NCBI GenBank assembly: GCA_033961575.1
Contig: CM066736.1
Location: 7,287,501 to 7,351,500 of the forward strand
Length of the DNA: 64,000 nucleotides
Direction: 5' to 3'
Source of the DNA: Aselliscus stoliczkanus
Taxonomy: Eukaryota; Chordata; Mammalia; Chiroptera; Hipposideridae
Shown: positions 1-10,253 of the stretch, piece after piece
Layout of the letters: every line of letters starts with the position of its first letter
Numbering within the stretch: the stretch's first letter is position 1
The notes under the pieces: model-generated
What the model was told of the DNA's origin: nothing
Database searches by the model: none
Seen by the model: only the letters and a program-made list of their open reading frames with translations
Made by a program: the position numbers and the translations under genes

Positions 1-65
1 TAAAAACAAACAAACAAAACTATAATTCAGATTAAGCTTGACTATTTGCAAAGGTTACTAAGAAT

Positions 66-553
66 TTTTTTTTTTTTTTAAGATTTTATTGGGGAATTGG
101 GAGAGGGGACCAGCCAAGTTGTTGTTCTTCAGTCTTCGTTGTGGAGGGTGCCAGTAGCCATCTGGCTGCCAGTTGGCAGCTCGTGGCCTCTAAGCTCAAG
201 GAGCTGTGGTCAATCTTAGTGGCGGGTGAGCATAGCCACCATGCCATGCAGGAGTCGAACCAGCAGCCTTGTTGTTAGGAACACATGCTCTATCCTCGGA
301 GCCATCCAGGTGGCAGCTCAACTCAAGGTGCCAAGTTCAATCTTTTTAGTTGCAGGTGGGCATAGCCCACCATGGAACAGGCAATCTTGTTGTTACACCA
401 GCTGAGCCATCCTGCCACCTGTTGGCAGCTCAGTGACAGCTCAGCTCAGGCGCAGCATTCACTGGCCCATGTGGGAATTGAACCGGCGACCCTGTTGCTC
501 AGAGCATGCGCTCTAAGCCAACTCTTAACCAACTGAGCCACTCAGCCAGCCCC
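66..553 (-). mobile_element. Composite VES-like SINE
   Basis: Antisense copy: poly-T and ATTTTATTGGGG at the left, tRNA-like head ending CAGCCAGCCCC at the right. It contains three tRNA-like units (repeats of GAACC-GCA-CCT around GAATCGAACC-like boxes). Flanks AAGAAT / GAGAAT are a probable target-site duplication (TSD). Confidence 0.75.
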
Positions 554-1522
554 TGAGAATGTTTTTTAACATGATTTATATAAAGCAATATGAACATAAA
601 GTGGCAGTCACAGATATTGACAACACTTAGATAAATCCTCTCTAGGTAATACTTGCAAGAGGACAACATTCTAAAGTTCTAACACGCTTGATAAAAATAA
701 GTCACACTCATTTATAATTACATCACAGACAAGCCTCATACCACAAACTGATGGGATTTACAAAGACATTATAGAACGCTATTTTATCCAGCTCCCAAAA
801 TGCAGTTAGCTATTAATCATGGCATGAAATTGATATTTTATACCCACTTGACTCAACTTTAAGGCTTAAAGTCTAAGCAATCTATGTAAGAATTTTTTTT
901 AATGAAAGGGAATTTCATATGCTCACATGCATACAACTGCAAATTTTCAGCAAATAAAACCTAAGGTTAATAGTTGTGTCCAATTTCATAAACAAACCAG
1001 ATCCATAACAATACTAAACCATTAAAAATAACAAAATCAAGGACTCAACATTTAAGTAGATTTCACACCACATGTGTACAAAATTACACTTACATTTTTT
1101 TTGAAAGATAAGGAACTAGACCTCCCATTTTAGCAAGCCAAACTCAAGGTTACACAGATACCCTGAAGGGCAACGATTATCTGTGGTTGTATACTCTTTA
1201 ACGTACACAGCATGATCTTGTTTATGTCTATGTCTGCGTTTATTTAAAGAAAGGAATATAATAAAATTCTACAAATATGTTGCTTTGGGCAAGTCAGTCC
1301 CCTAACCTCTCAAAGCATAGCGTTTTTTTCCCCTTCTATTTTAAGGTAAGATTCTATTATTTCTTCGTGCTCTAGAATTTTACAGTTTTGGGGGGGAAAA
1401 ACATTTAAAAATTTGATATATACACTGAATTCACAACAGTATACACCATATGATGCCATTTTGTTTAACATATGTATGTATATGTTCACAAAGAGTCTAA
1501 AAGGATGTACACCAAATTTCTT
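554..1522. other. Unassigned AT-rich intronic DNA
   Basis: No gene, recognisable repeat or RNA seen; only short A/T runs. Confidence 0.6.
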
Positions 1523-1973
1523 TCTTTTTTTTTTTTTTTTAAAGATTTTATTGGGGAATTGGCGGAGGGGAACAGCGTTGGGGAATCGGGGAAGGGGAAC
1601 AGACAAGTTGCTGTCTTTTTGTTCTTCAGTTTAGTTGCGGAGGATGTTGCTTCACTGTTGGTATCGTCATTGCGCTCTTCCCGGATGAGACAGATCGGTC
1701 GCTGGCCTCTGGATGTCGCTCACCGCGGCTATTGGCAGCTCACGCTTGGCTGCCGGCCGCTCACGCTGGCTGCAGGCCACTCACTGTAGCCTATGGCAGC
1801 ACACTGCAGCAGGGGCTGCAGCCCACACCATCACCGGGGCTCGCACAGCCCAGCTCCAGGTGGAGCTGTTGTTAGCTGCAGAGGGCAGTGTCACTGGCCC
1901 TCATGTGGGATCCGAACCGGGGCTGCTGGCATCCCAAAACCAGCGCTTAACCAATGCGCCACTCGGCCGGCCC
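1523..1973 (-). mobile_element. Rhin-1-like SINE, full-length
   Basis: Antisense copy with poly-T, the AAGATTTTATTGGGG tail (reverse of AATAAAATCTT) and a tRNA-derived head ending in CGGCCGGCCC. TSD ACACCAAATTTCT / ACACCGAATTTCT. Confidence 0.9.
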
Positions 1974-2244
1974 TACACCGAATTTCTAACACCAGTTATC
2001 TCAAAGGAGAGATTTTAAATGTCGCCAATTTTAATTTTAGAAGAGTTTGGGCTTTCTTCAGTTTTTTTGATTCTCTCCATTCTTACTGTCCTACAGTGAG
2101 TATTTAAAACTGTTTTTCAAATCATATGACACAGAACTTTCAAATATAACTGATACAGCACTTAAACAAGGACAGTCTCAATTTATTAATTTCAAAAATC
2201 TGTTCTGGACACTGGCTCGAGTACATCTCTTTTCTCTATCATAC

Positions 2245-2329
2245 TATTGGGCTGTTGGAAAAGTCATGACATATTTTTTCTATGTTTTTCGTTGCAAAAA
2301 TGCATTGTGACTTTTCCAACAACCCAATA
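2245..2329 (-). mobile_element. Mariner-type MITE, copy A (85 bp with flanking TA)
   Basis: Starts TATTGGGCTGTTGGAAAAGT and ends with its inverted complement; the terminal inverted repeats match over about 22 bp with one mismatch. TA at each end fits a Tc1/mariner target duplication. The interior is too short to encode anything. Same family as 42570-42651, in opposite orientation. Confidence 0.85.
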
Positions 2330-2479
2330 TAAGCAGCTTAATAAGGGACCACATTCTATAAGTGTCTGAAAACTCTAAATTATATAAATATTATATGTAT
2401 CACATATATAATATACATTATATAAAATCTCTCAAATTAATTGGTGTTTTAAATAATAGTTAAGTAGCTTTTTTTGTTT

Positions 2480-2900
2480 TGTTTTAAATTTATTTATTTA
2501 TTTTTAATTAGTTTCAGGTGTACAACACAGTGCAATAGTTATACATTTTACCCCTCAAAGTGACAACCCCCCAACCCCACTCCCCCCCCATATCATATAT
2601 ATCTATTACTCTTCCTCTGACTCTCTTCCACAGTATAATCCACATCCCGTGACTATCTATATATATATATTCAATGACAGTAGGTATACAACCTCTGCTT
2701 TAGTCATACAGTGTAGTGATCAAACCTCTACTCCATCCATGAAATGGTCTCCCTAACAAGACCTATGACCATCTGACATTCCACAGAATATTTACAACAT
2801 TATTAATTATATTCCCCAAACTGTTTTTCATATCCCAGTGGCAATATAGTTTTATGACACAACCATCTACAAGACCGCAAATCTGCTTTGTTCAGCGAAC
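2480..2900 (-). mobile_element. LINE-1 3' end fragment
   Basis: Antisense L1 3'-UTR-like sequence: an A/T-rich tail, then AGTTTCAGGTGTACAACACA and CAATAGTTATACATTTTACC, typical of laurasiatherian L1 tails. No ORF2 remains. Confidence 0.6.
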
Positions 2901-2988
2901 GCCTTAGAGAAAAACACTTTCACACAGAATGTTCATATTCAAAAACAGGAGAAATTTTTGAATAGAAAAATGTAGTTTATCAAAAACA

Positions 2989-3143
2989 GGGCTGGCCGAG
3001 TGGTTCAGATGGTTAAGAGCTCGCTCAAGAGTGCGAGCTGAGCTCTGAGCAACAGCAGTTCGATGTCCAGCCTGAGCTGAGCTGGCACTGAGCTGCCAAC
3101 AGGTGGCAGGATGGCTCAGCTTAAAAAAAAAAAAAAAAAAAAA
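2989..3143 (+). mobile_element. Medium tRNA-SINE (VES-head type)
   Basis: tRNA-like head GGGCTGGCCGAGTGGTTCAG, a GCTCGCTCAAGAGTGCGAGC hairpin, then GCCAACAGGTGGCAGGATGG and a poly-A tail. TSD ATCAAAAACA on both sides. Confidence 0.85.
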
Positions 3144-3157
3144 GAATATCAAAAACA

Positions 3158-3613
3158 GGGCAGGCCGAGTGGCATATTGGTTAAGATCTGCCTTGGGAAG
3201 CCAGCGGCCCCAGTTCGGATCCCACATATGACGGCCAGTGACACTGCCCTCTACAGCTAAGATGGTGAACAACAGCTCCACCTGGGCTGCTGAGAGTCCC
3301 CAGGATGGCATAGCTGCAGCCCCTGCTGCAGTGGGCTGCCATAAGCTACAGTGAATGGCCAGCAGCCAGCGTGAGCGGCTGGCAGTCGGTGTGAGCTGAC
3401 AATAGCCATGGTGAGCGACCATCCAGAGGCGGGCGACCGATCTGCCTCACCCAAGAAGAGCGCAATGACGATGCCAACATGGGCCAGTGAGGCGACATCC
3501 TCCACAACTAGACTGAAGAACAAAGGACAGCAACTTGTCTGTTTCCCTTCCCCGGTTCCCCAACGCTGTTCCACTCCCACAAGTCCCCAATAAAAATCTT
3601 TAGAAAAAAAAAA
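3158..3613 (+). mobile_element. Rhin-1-like SINE, full-length
   Basis: Begins immediately after the right-hand TSD of the preceding SINE and runs to CCCCAATAAAAATCTTTAG plus A tail. Tandem insertion with its neighbour. Confidence 0.88.
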
Positions 3614-3641
3614 GTAGCAACAACATAAACATGTATTTCAA

Positions 3642-3806
3642 GGGCCAGCTGAGTGGCTCAGTTGGTTAAGAGCTCGCTCAAGAGTGCGAGCTGAGCTCTG
3701 AGCAACGGCGGTTTGATGCCAGCCCAAGCTGAGTTGCTGTTGAGCTGCCAACAGGTGGCAGGATGGCTCAGCTAAGAAACAAACAAACAAACAAATAAAA
3801 AAAAAA
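3642..3806 (+). mobile_element. Medium tRNA-SINE (VES-head type)
   Basis: Same layout as 2989-3143, with an (AAAC)n/A tail. TSD ATGTATTTCAA. Confidence 0.85.
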
Positions 3807-3928
3807 TGTATTTCAATCTATAAGTAAAGCTCAATCATAAGGAATGCTAACGTTAGGGGTTCAAAAATGTCTACATTACAGTCTAGCTTTCGATGCTACA
3901 ATCTTTCAAATACTTTAGACCAGCTTCA

Positions 3929-4148
3929 TACTGTGTTTCTCCAAAAATAAGACTGGGTCTTACATTAATTTTTGCTCCAACAATCTACATTTATTCATGT
4001 AGAAAAATCTACATTTATTCACAGTCATGTCTGGCTGACGATCTTAACTGGGGCTTATGTTTGCAGTGGGGCTTATATTACAAGCTTCGGGAAAATTCAT
4101 GCTATGGCTTATTTTTCAGTTAGGTCTTATTTTCAGGGAAATACAGTA
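3929..4148. mobile_element. Palindromic 220-bp MITE (Tc1/mariner-like)
   Basis: Left end TACTGTGTTTCTCCAAAAAT and right end (reversed) TACTGTATTTCCCTGAAAAT share an inverted repeat of about 25 bp. Internal short repeats of GGCTTAT and GGTCTTA make the whole element partly palindromic. Ends with TA. No coding capacity. Confidence 0.75.
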
Positions 4149-4302
4149 TTCACTTATGAATAAATTTTCTAATAAAAACATCCCTATTTTTGAAGTATAA
4201 CATCTAAGGAGGCAATAAGACCTCTAGGAAAGAGCATTCTAGTTTTATTTTAGTAACACTCTTGCTAAAAGACCACTGTATCAAACTCTTAAAATCTTTG
4301 TA

Positions 4303-4419
4303 GGGCCGGCCAAGTGGCGTGCTGGTTAAGCACTGGCCTGGGAAGCCAGGGGCCCCAGTTCGGGTCCCACATATGAGGGCCAGTGACACCCCCAAAAAAA
4401 TAAAAAAAATAAAAAAAAT
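4303..4419 (+). mobile_element. Short Rhin-1-like SINE
   Basis: About 90-bp tRNA head (GGGCCGGCCAAGTGG to CCAGTGACACC) and an A-rich tail with no AATAAA/TCTTT unit. TSD AAATCTTTGTA. Confidence 0.88.
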
Positions 4420-4493
4420 CTTTGTAACAGTCATAGATGATCCATATATGCTTTAAAAGAATAAATAAATATCTTCACTAAAAAGATACAGTA

Positions 4494-4946
4494 GGGCCGG
4501 CCGAGTGGCGCGTTAGTTAAGAGCTCGCTTGGGACGCCAGCAACCCCAGTTCGGATCCCACATGAGAGCCAGTGACACTGCCCTCTACAGTTAAGATGGT
4601 GAACAACAGCTCCACCTGGAGTTGGGCTGCTGTGAGTCCCCGGGGGGCATAGCTGTAGCCCCTGCTGCAGTGGGCTGCCATAGGCTACAGTGAGTGGCCA
4701 GCAGCCAGCGTGAGCAGTTGGTAGCCGGCGTGAGCTGCCAATAGCCCCGGTGAGCGGCCGTCCAGAGGCCAGCGACCCATCTGCCCCACCGGAGAAGAGC
4801 GCAATGACGATACCAACATGGGCCAGTGAAGCAACGTCCTCCACAACTAGACTGAAGAAAGAACAACTTGTCTGTTTCCCTTCCCGGGTTCCCCATCGCT
4901 ATTCCCCTCCCCCAATTCCCCAATAAAATCTTAAAAAAAAAAAAAA
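4494..4946 (+). mobile_element. Rhin-1-like SINE, full-length
   Basis: tRNA head, long body, CCCCAATAAAATCTT tail. TSD ATACAGTA. Confidence 0.9.
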
Positions 4947-5774
4947 TACAGTAGCAGGTGGGTCTGTTATAAACTATTTTACATCTCTATGGAGGTTATT
5001 ACAATCATTTGAAATAGCTACAAAAATAGGGTTTGTTCAGGCTCAACTCTTTATACAGTGTCAAAATAGTATTACTATGTAGCCAAAATAGAAAAATCAC
5101 AGTTCTGGGGGGGGAAAATCTTCTAAAAACTTAAAAATTTTCAAGGTATAAACGTACTTTGCTATGGTAAAAGTAACTTCTAACACAGCTGCAGTTATTT
5201 ACGACAAAAAAGTCAGATCCTCCTTTAAGTCAAAACATATGGCTATTAAATAGCTATGATATGAGTTAACATCCCTTGTGTAAAATTATAACTGTCTCTC
5301 TAATTAGAAAAACACAGAAAATACAAGTTTACATTCAGCCAAAAAAGGAACACCATGACTGATACCATGAATGCTTTGACTTTTAAGAATGCAAAATCTT
5401 TAAGCAACTATAGGCTTGGTTTTTTTTTTGACAAAAATAAGCAATTTGATGTGTTTGCCCAATCTTAAGTATATTCTCTTATACTTGGAGTGAAAATTAA
5501 ACTGATTAGGTAAAATAAATAAGCTCAACAGAAAAACAAAAATGTCCCTCTTTCAAAGCCATTTACAGCTTGCATCTAATGACCTAAATGTGAATTAACT
5601 TTTTTGGTCCGACTTCAAATTTGATTATTATCAATACCCACATAAAAGAATGAATTAACAAAGGAGGATGTAGTTTAAACCTTATAAATTACAAATGGGG
5701 CCATATGACTAATTAATCTAGATAAAAAGTAAATGGCTAACTACCTTGCCTCCTTCAAAACTGTTCAAATGTTA

Positions 5775-6045
5775 CCCTCTCAAGGAGGCCTCCCCAACTC
5801 ATTTAAAATTGCAACCCATTCCCTTCCCCCATATTACACCCTTAATATGTTTTCCTCTAATCCCATAGCTCTTATCTACAGTTTGCTAATTTAATTTAAT
5901 GTCTCTTGTTTATGGTCTGGTTCATCACATTAGAAATGTAAACACCAGGGGTGCAGCTATCTTTTATTCATTGATATAGCCCAAGCACTTACACCTGCCC
6001 TGTACATGTATTTTCAAATAAATTTGTGTTGAATAAATGTAGATG
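5775..6045 (+). repeat. L2-like ancient LINE fragment
   Basis: CCTCCCCAACTCATTTAAAA, a CTCTTATCTACAGTTTGC motif and the terminal AATTTGTGTTGAATAAATG resemble an L2 3' end. Diverged, so the family call is tentative. Confidence 0.55.
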
Positions 6046-6574
6046 CTTGAGGCTCTTCTAGAAGACATTTAAAGAGACGAATGTCTCACTGATATTTAAA
6101 TGGAAGCATGATGAACAATTGCACTAAACTGCAGCATAATTTCTAAGTTGCAATGCCTTAAGAAAAAGAAGCAGTAAAAAGGCACTAAGCTGAAAATTAC
6201 TAAAATGAAAAGTTTTTATCCACACTTAATCCCACATCCAAAGAAATTCTAATGTTATATTATTTAGAATTGAGAATATGGTTATAGGATTGTAAATCCA
6301 TTTTTTTTTAAACAGGGAAAAGATATGGGTTAACCCGTTATAATTCCCTATAGTGCCATGAAATTACATAAAAGTTACCAAAAATAAACTGGTGATAGGC
6401 TAGCAGCTAATAAAAAATACTTTTAGATGAATGAGGACCTGAGGTTAACAAAACAACAACAAACTACCAAAAAGCTTTAAATAGAACATGTTCCTCAGGA
6501 CTTTCATTCCTCTACTTTAAGGAATTGTGCTCAAGTATCAGCACAATAGATAACCATGTATCCTCATTAGTATT

Positions 6575-6645
6575 AACAGTTACAGTTTACAAAGCACTTT
6601 CACATACATTATTTCATTAAATCCTGAGAGAAACCAATTTCAAAC
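6575..6645. repeat. MIR-like fragment
   Basis: ACAAAGCACTTTCACATACA followed by TTATTTCATTAAATCCTGAG matches the MIR core motif. Confidence 0.5.
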
Positions 6646-9377
6646 TCAAATTTAAATAATCAGGTAACCAATGAAAGCACTTAATAATGTATGCACTTTG
6701 ATAGTAAATGCAACTTTTCTCTTGAAGATCCCCACCCTGTTGGACAAACTACAAAAAACCATTTTATAGAACAGCCACCTTGTTGGCACTGGAAACTTAT
6801 CCAAGTCTTCTGAAGAGGAACATGGCACAGCTAGCAAGAGCCATAAAAATCTTGAAGACCTTTGACCTAGTAAAACCACTCATGGGAACCTTTTCTAAGG
6901 AAATAATTAGACTGAAGCAAAAAGCTATTAGTATAAAGATGTTTACTGCACCATTACCTATAATAGCAAAAACATGGAAACCCAATTCCCAACAATAGAA
7001 TGGTTAAGAAGAAATCTAAAAAAAAATGTTACAGAGAAAACAAAGCTCAACACAAAATAACATACACAATCACTAAAACTACCTAAAAATCTTAAAAGCA
7101 AAAATAAGAAATGGATGAAAGTAAAATTATGTCCAAACTTTAATACTGTGGTTACACTGTTCTAAAAGAGCCACCTTCTGAAATGTCTATGACAATTAAG
7201 GACAGAATAAGTTTTTGAAAGCAATGAAAATCCACTATTCACCAAACCCCAGAAATCAAACCCCAGAAAGAAAGTTATGTTACGTGAAGCAGACATGTGA
7301 ATTTCTAGACTTTCAGGAGTATTTTGCTATCTCTAAACACAATGCTGCATTTTCTTTCACCATCCTTGGTCCCAGAAACTTGCTTTAATTGCTCATACAC
7401 ACGAAGCTAAGTGAGGACACTCTAGAAATTGTACCTGGCTTACAAAGAACCCAGTAACAGTGATTCAAAACTAAAGAAATTCTACAAGTACGTTTGCAAA
7501 GATCTGCAGAAGAGTAAAATTTCACATTATATGGATCCAATACATTAAACAAAACTTCACATATTTATCAATAAGGGCTACAATTTATGCCTCAAGTGAA
7601 AGAACTTAAAAGCCTAAGGAGAGCCAATGCAACTTAAAAACCTTAGTTTTACTTTTTAATTATTTGAAAGAGTTGAATTTATCTGGCAGATTTCTATCTG
7701 ATACCTAAGAAGGAAAAAAAAAACAGTACATCCTTTTCTAGAAAAGTTGTATTTAAATTTTTTCCATTGTTCACTATGGATGCCATGGAGAAAGGGAAAC
7801 TGAAGTTACAGAATCCTTAGTGGACAGAACTGAGAAAATAGGCACTTCATTTGAATTAATTTGGCCAAGCAGCTTTTGTAAGTGTTTCAGAGAAGGGGGA
7901 AAAAACTGTCGGGGGTCGGAGGGGGTGAAGAACAAAAAAATAAAATAAAAAAAAAACCAATGCTCCCCCCCCCTTCCCATTGAAGACAGAATTCCCTAAA
8001 AATCAGCTCAGATTCATTTTGATGGCTAACTTCTCCTGCTATAAATGAAAATTCTTTGGAAAAGAATTGCGAAAAACCAGTTTTTAAAAAAAGAAAACTG
8101 TGCATTAAACTAAAAAATAAAGAAAGAACTAAAACCCCCTTGTCCCGCCTTCTACAGCCCAGGGTGCCCGTTCCAGCGGGGCCCGGTCTCCGGGCCTGTC
8201 AAGGCCGCCGCGGCCGAGGGGCGTGCGGCAGGGCGGCAGCGCGGATGGGCTGGGGCACCGGGGAAGCGGGCTCGCCTGCCCTTGGTGCGCGCTGGCGGCA
8301 CTCCCCAAGTTAAGGACACTGGCCACAATGGAATGGAGTCTATTGACATTTGCTTTGAACACTAAGGATTTTCTGGGTTCGTGAAATACGAACTGACAAC
8401 CCCCCCCCCCGCACACACGCAGACCTTCCCGCACACACGCACCCTCCGGCGTCGGGCCCGGGGAGGTGAGACCACGCCGAGCCCCCCGTGTCTCCCCCAA
8501 ACCTGGCTTACGGGGAGACGCCGCAAGTAAACACCCGCATGTCTGCCCCCATGTCTCCCGCGGCTGCAATCCCTCTGCCCCCGAAATCTTTCCAAAGCTG
8601 GGGCGGGGTGTTGGTTAAAAAAAAAAATGCGCAGCATGCCAGCACCCCGGCGGGCCCCCCGTCCGGCCCCTCGCCCGCCTCGATTCTCCGCGGCCTCGGC
8701 GCGGCAATGCGGCTCGGCCACCACCCGCGCGGCAGAGGCCTTGCGGGGGCAGCAGGGAGGCCGGGAGGCGTCCTCGGGGGGCGGGGGGCTGCGGGAGACG
8801 GCCCCGCGCGGGACGGTGCGGCCGAGATGTGCACGGGGGGCGCTTCCATCTCCCCAGCGCGGGGGAGGGGAGGCGAAGGGCCCCGGACCGACCCTCGTGG
8901 CTCCAGATGCGCCCGGGGGCCGCCCCGTTAACTGGGCGGGAGGGGCCGCCGCCCTAACTTTCCCCCTCCCTCGTTACTCCCCAGCCGCGCAGCTGGCAAG
9001 TTTCGGAACCAACCCCCAAGACCGTTCCACGGGAGCATTTAAACGGGGGGGGGGTGCGCTGCCCCAGCATCCGCCCCGCGGGGGGCGCAGGGGCTGACCA
9101 TTGCGGAGACCTGTAAACCGCTCCCCGAGCCTTCAAGGGAGCGGGGGAGGCCGCCCGGCGCTTCCATCTTGGCCGTGCGGGGGGTGCCGGAGGCTGGACG
9201 CGGCCTGACATTCCCCGAGGGACCCCGCGGCGCCCCCCCACCCCCGGGCTCCGGGCGGCACGGCGGCCCCACCCCCACTGCGGGCCCCCAGCCGGTCACG
9301 GGGCGGGGACGGCGCGCAGGGCCGCGGGGGGGGACGCGAGGCCCGGGCTGGTCCGGGCCCCGGGGCGCGACACCCAC

Positions 9378-10111
9378 CTGCCCAGGCCGGGCCGCCCGCC
9401 GCCGGCGCTCGCTGCCGCTGCCGAGGCGGAGGAGGGAGCCGCGGACGACGGCACCGAGGGCGAGGACGGCGCGGCGGCGGGCGACGACAGAAGGCCGCTG
9501 CCGGGCTTGCGGGCGCTAGCGGCCGCAGGCGGCGGCGGCGGCTGCTGCTGCGGCGGCGGCGGCGGCTGCTGCTGCTGCGGCTGCTGCTGCTGTGGCTGCT
9601 GCTGCTGCTGGGGCTTCAGCGACATGGTGAGGGGCCCATACACCGGCCCGCACGCCGGGCGGGGACAGCCGGGAGCCGGGCGCGCCGAGGAGACGCTGGA
9701 GCGCGGCGGGGACGCGCGGGCGCCGAGCGGGGAGGCGCGGGCTGGCGCGGCCGGGGGAACGCCCGGGCCGGCGAAGGGGAGCAGGAGGACGACGAAGGGG
9801 CGGGGGAGCCCGCTGAAACCGAGCAGCCGCCGGGAGCCGGGCTGAAACGCGCCGCCGCCGCCGCCGTGGCCGTTGCTACCAAAACAGTCTGAGGCGGAGG
9901 GAGGCGAGCGCAGCCCGGAGGGAGGGGGGCCGGGGCCGGGCGGGGGAGGGGCGGCGGAGGGATACGGGCCCGGCGTCGCGTCGCTGCCGCCCCGCCCGCT
10001 CCGCCGCGCGGGCCGCGGGAACGAGCGCCGTCCGGGCCACCGGGCCGCGGCGCAGCGGCGGCGCTCGATGGTCGCGGTGGGGCCCCGAGGCGCTGCGGCG
10101 GCCGGGCGCAT
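9378..10111 (-). CDS. ATXN2: Ataxin-2, exon 1 (coding part, N-terminal 244 residues)
   Basis: Ataxin-2 is a cytoplasmic RNA-binding protein (Lsm, LsmAD and PAM2 domains, all in later exons) that acts in translation control, stress granules and RNA stability. This exon encodes the low-complexity N-terminus: an Arg/Ala/Pro-rich leader, a segment PSASDCFGSNG near residue 75, PGCPRPACGPVYGPLTMSLKP around residues 147-167, a Gln/Pro tract, then an Ala/Ser-rich stretch ending GGGRPGLG. This matches human ataxin-2 exon 1 in order and spacing. The first ATG is at 10111 and the second in-frame ATG (MSLKP) at 9625. The exon ends in CAG at a donor GTGGGT (9377-9372) and leaves a two-base partial codon AG for Arg245, as in the human gene. 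The open frame continues 27 codons into the intron, which is read-through and not protein. Sure of identity; the used start codon is uncertain. Confidence 0.96.
9527..9610 (-). repeat. ATXN2: CAG/CCG repeat encoding the ATXN2 Gln/Pro tract
   Basis: Read in the coding direction: 5 CAG, 1 CCA, 4 CAG, 1 CCG, 4 CAG, 5 CCG, 3 CAG, 4 CCG, 1 CCT. The protein is Q5-P-Q4-P-Q4-P5-Q3-P5, starting right after MSLKP. Human alleles are typically about 22 Gln with CAA interruptions, so they stay pure glutamine. Here the interruptions are proline codons and the longest pure CAG run is five. Confidence 0.97.
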
Positions 10112-10186
10112 CGGGGCTCGGGCACAGAGACGCGCCGTGTGGCGAGGCCGGGTGGGCGCGGAGGCGCGGGGACGGGGGACTCTTTA

Positions 10187-10194
10187 CCGGAAGT
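10187..10194 (+). promoter_or_regulatory. ETS-family site CCGGAAGT
   Basis: Perfect ETS/GABP-type core CCGGAAGT about 75 bp upstream of the first ATXN2 ATG, followed by a second GGAAG four bases later. From memory, ETS1 has been reported to regulate human ATXN2; occupancy in this species is inference. Confidence 0.55.
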
Positions 10195-10247
10195 CGGAAG
10201 GGTCGGGGCGGAAGCAGGACGCGAGGCGGCACCAGGGCCGGGAGGGA

Positions 10248-10253
10248 CACGTG
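10248..10253. promoter_or_regulatory. E-box CACGTG
   Basis: Palindromic CACGTG in the CpG island about 137 bp upstream of the first ATXN2 ATG; the consensus for MYC/MAX and USF-type bHLH factors. A single hexamer is weak evidence on its own. Confidence 0.35.

Larger units (their letters stand above)
4947..8149. other. SINE-free intronic DNA next to the CpG island
   Basis: No young SINE over 3.2 kb. An L2-like remnant and a MIR-like segment are listed separately. An A-rich stretch at 6900-7010 resembles L1 ORF2-end sequence but is too diverged to assign. No gene seen. Confidence 0.6.
1..9377 (-). other. ATXN2: ATXN2 intron 1, 5' part (truncated by window edge)
   Basis: Sequence downstream of the exon 1 donor. 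No further ataxin-2 exon is visible, so exon 2 lies beyond position 1, consistent with the long first intron of mammalian ATXN2. The first 1.2 kb of the intron (8150-9377) is CpG-rich. 1-4946 holds nine or more mobile elements, while 4947-8150 is AT-rich and has no young SINE. Confidence 0.85.

Noticed and set aside
9296..9377. C-terminal 27 codons of the 271-codon ATXN2 open frame
   Set aside because: They follow a clear splice donor (CAG/GTGGGT) at the position where the human exon ends, so they are intronic read-through.
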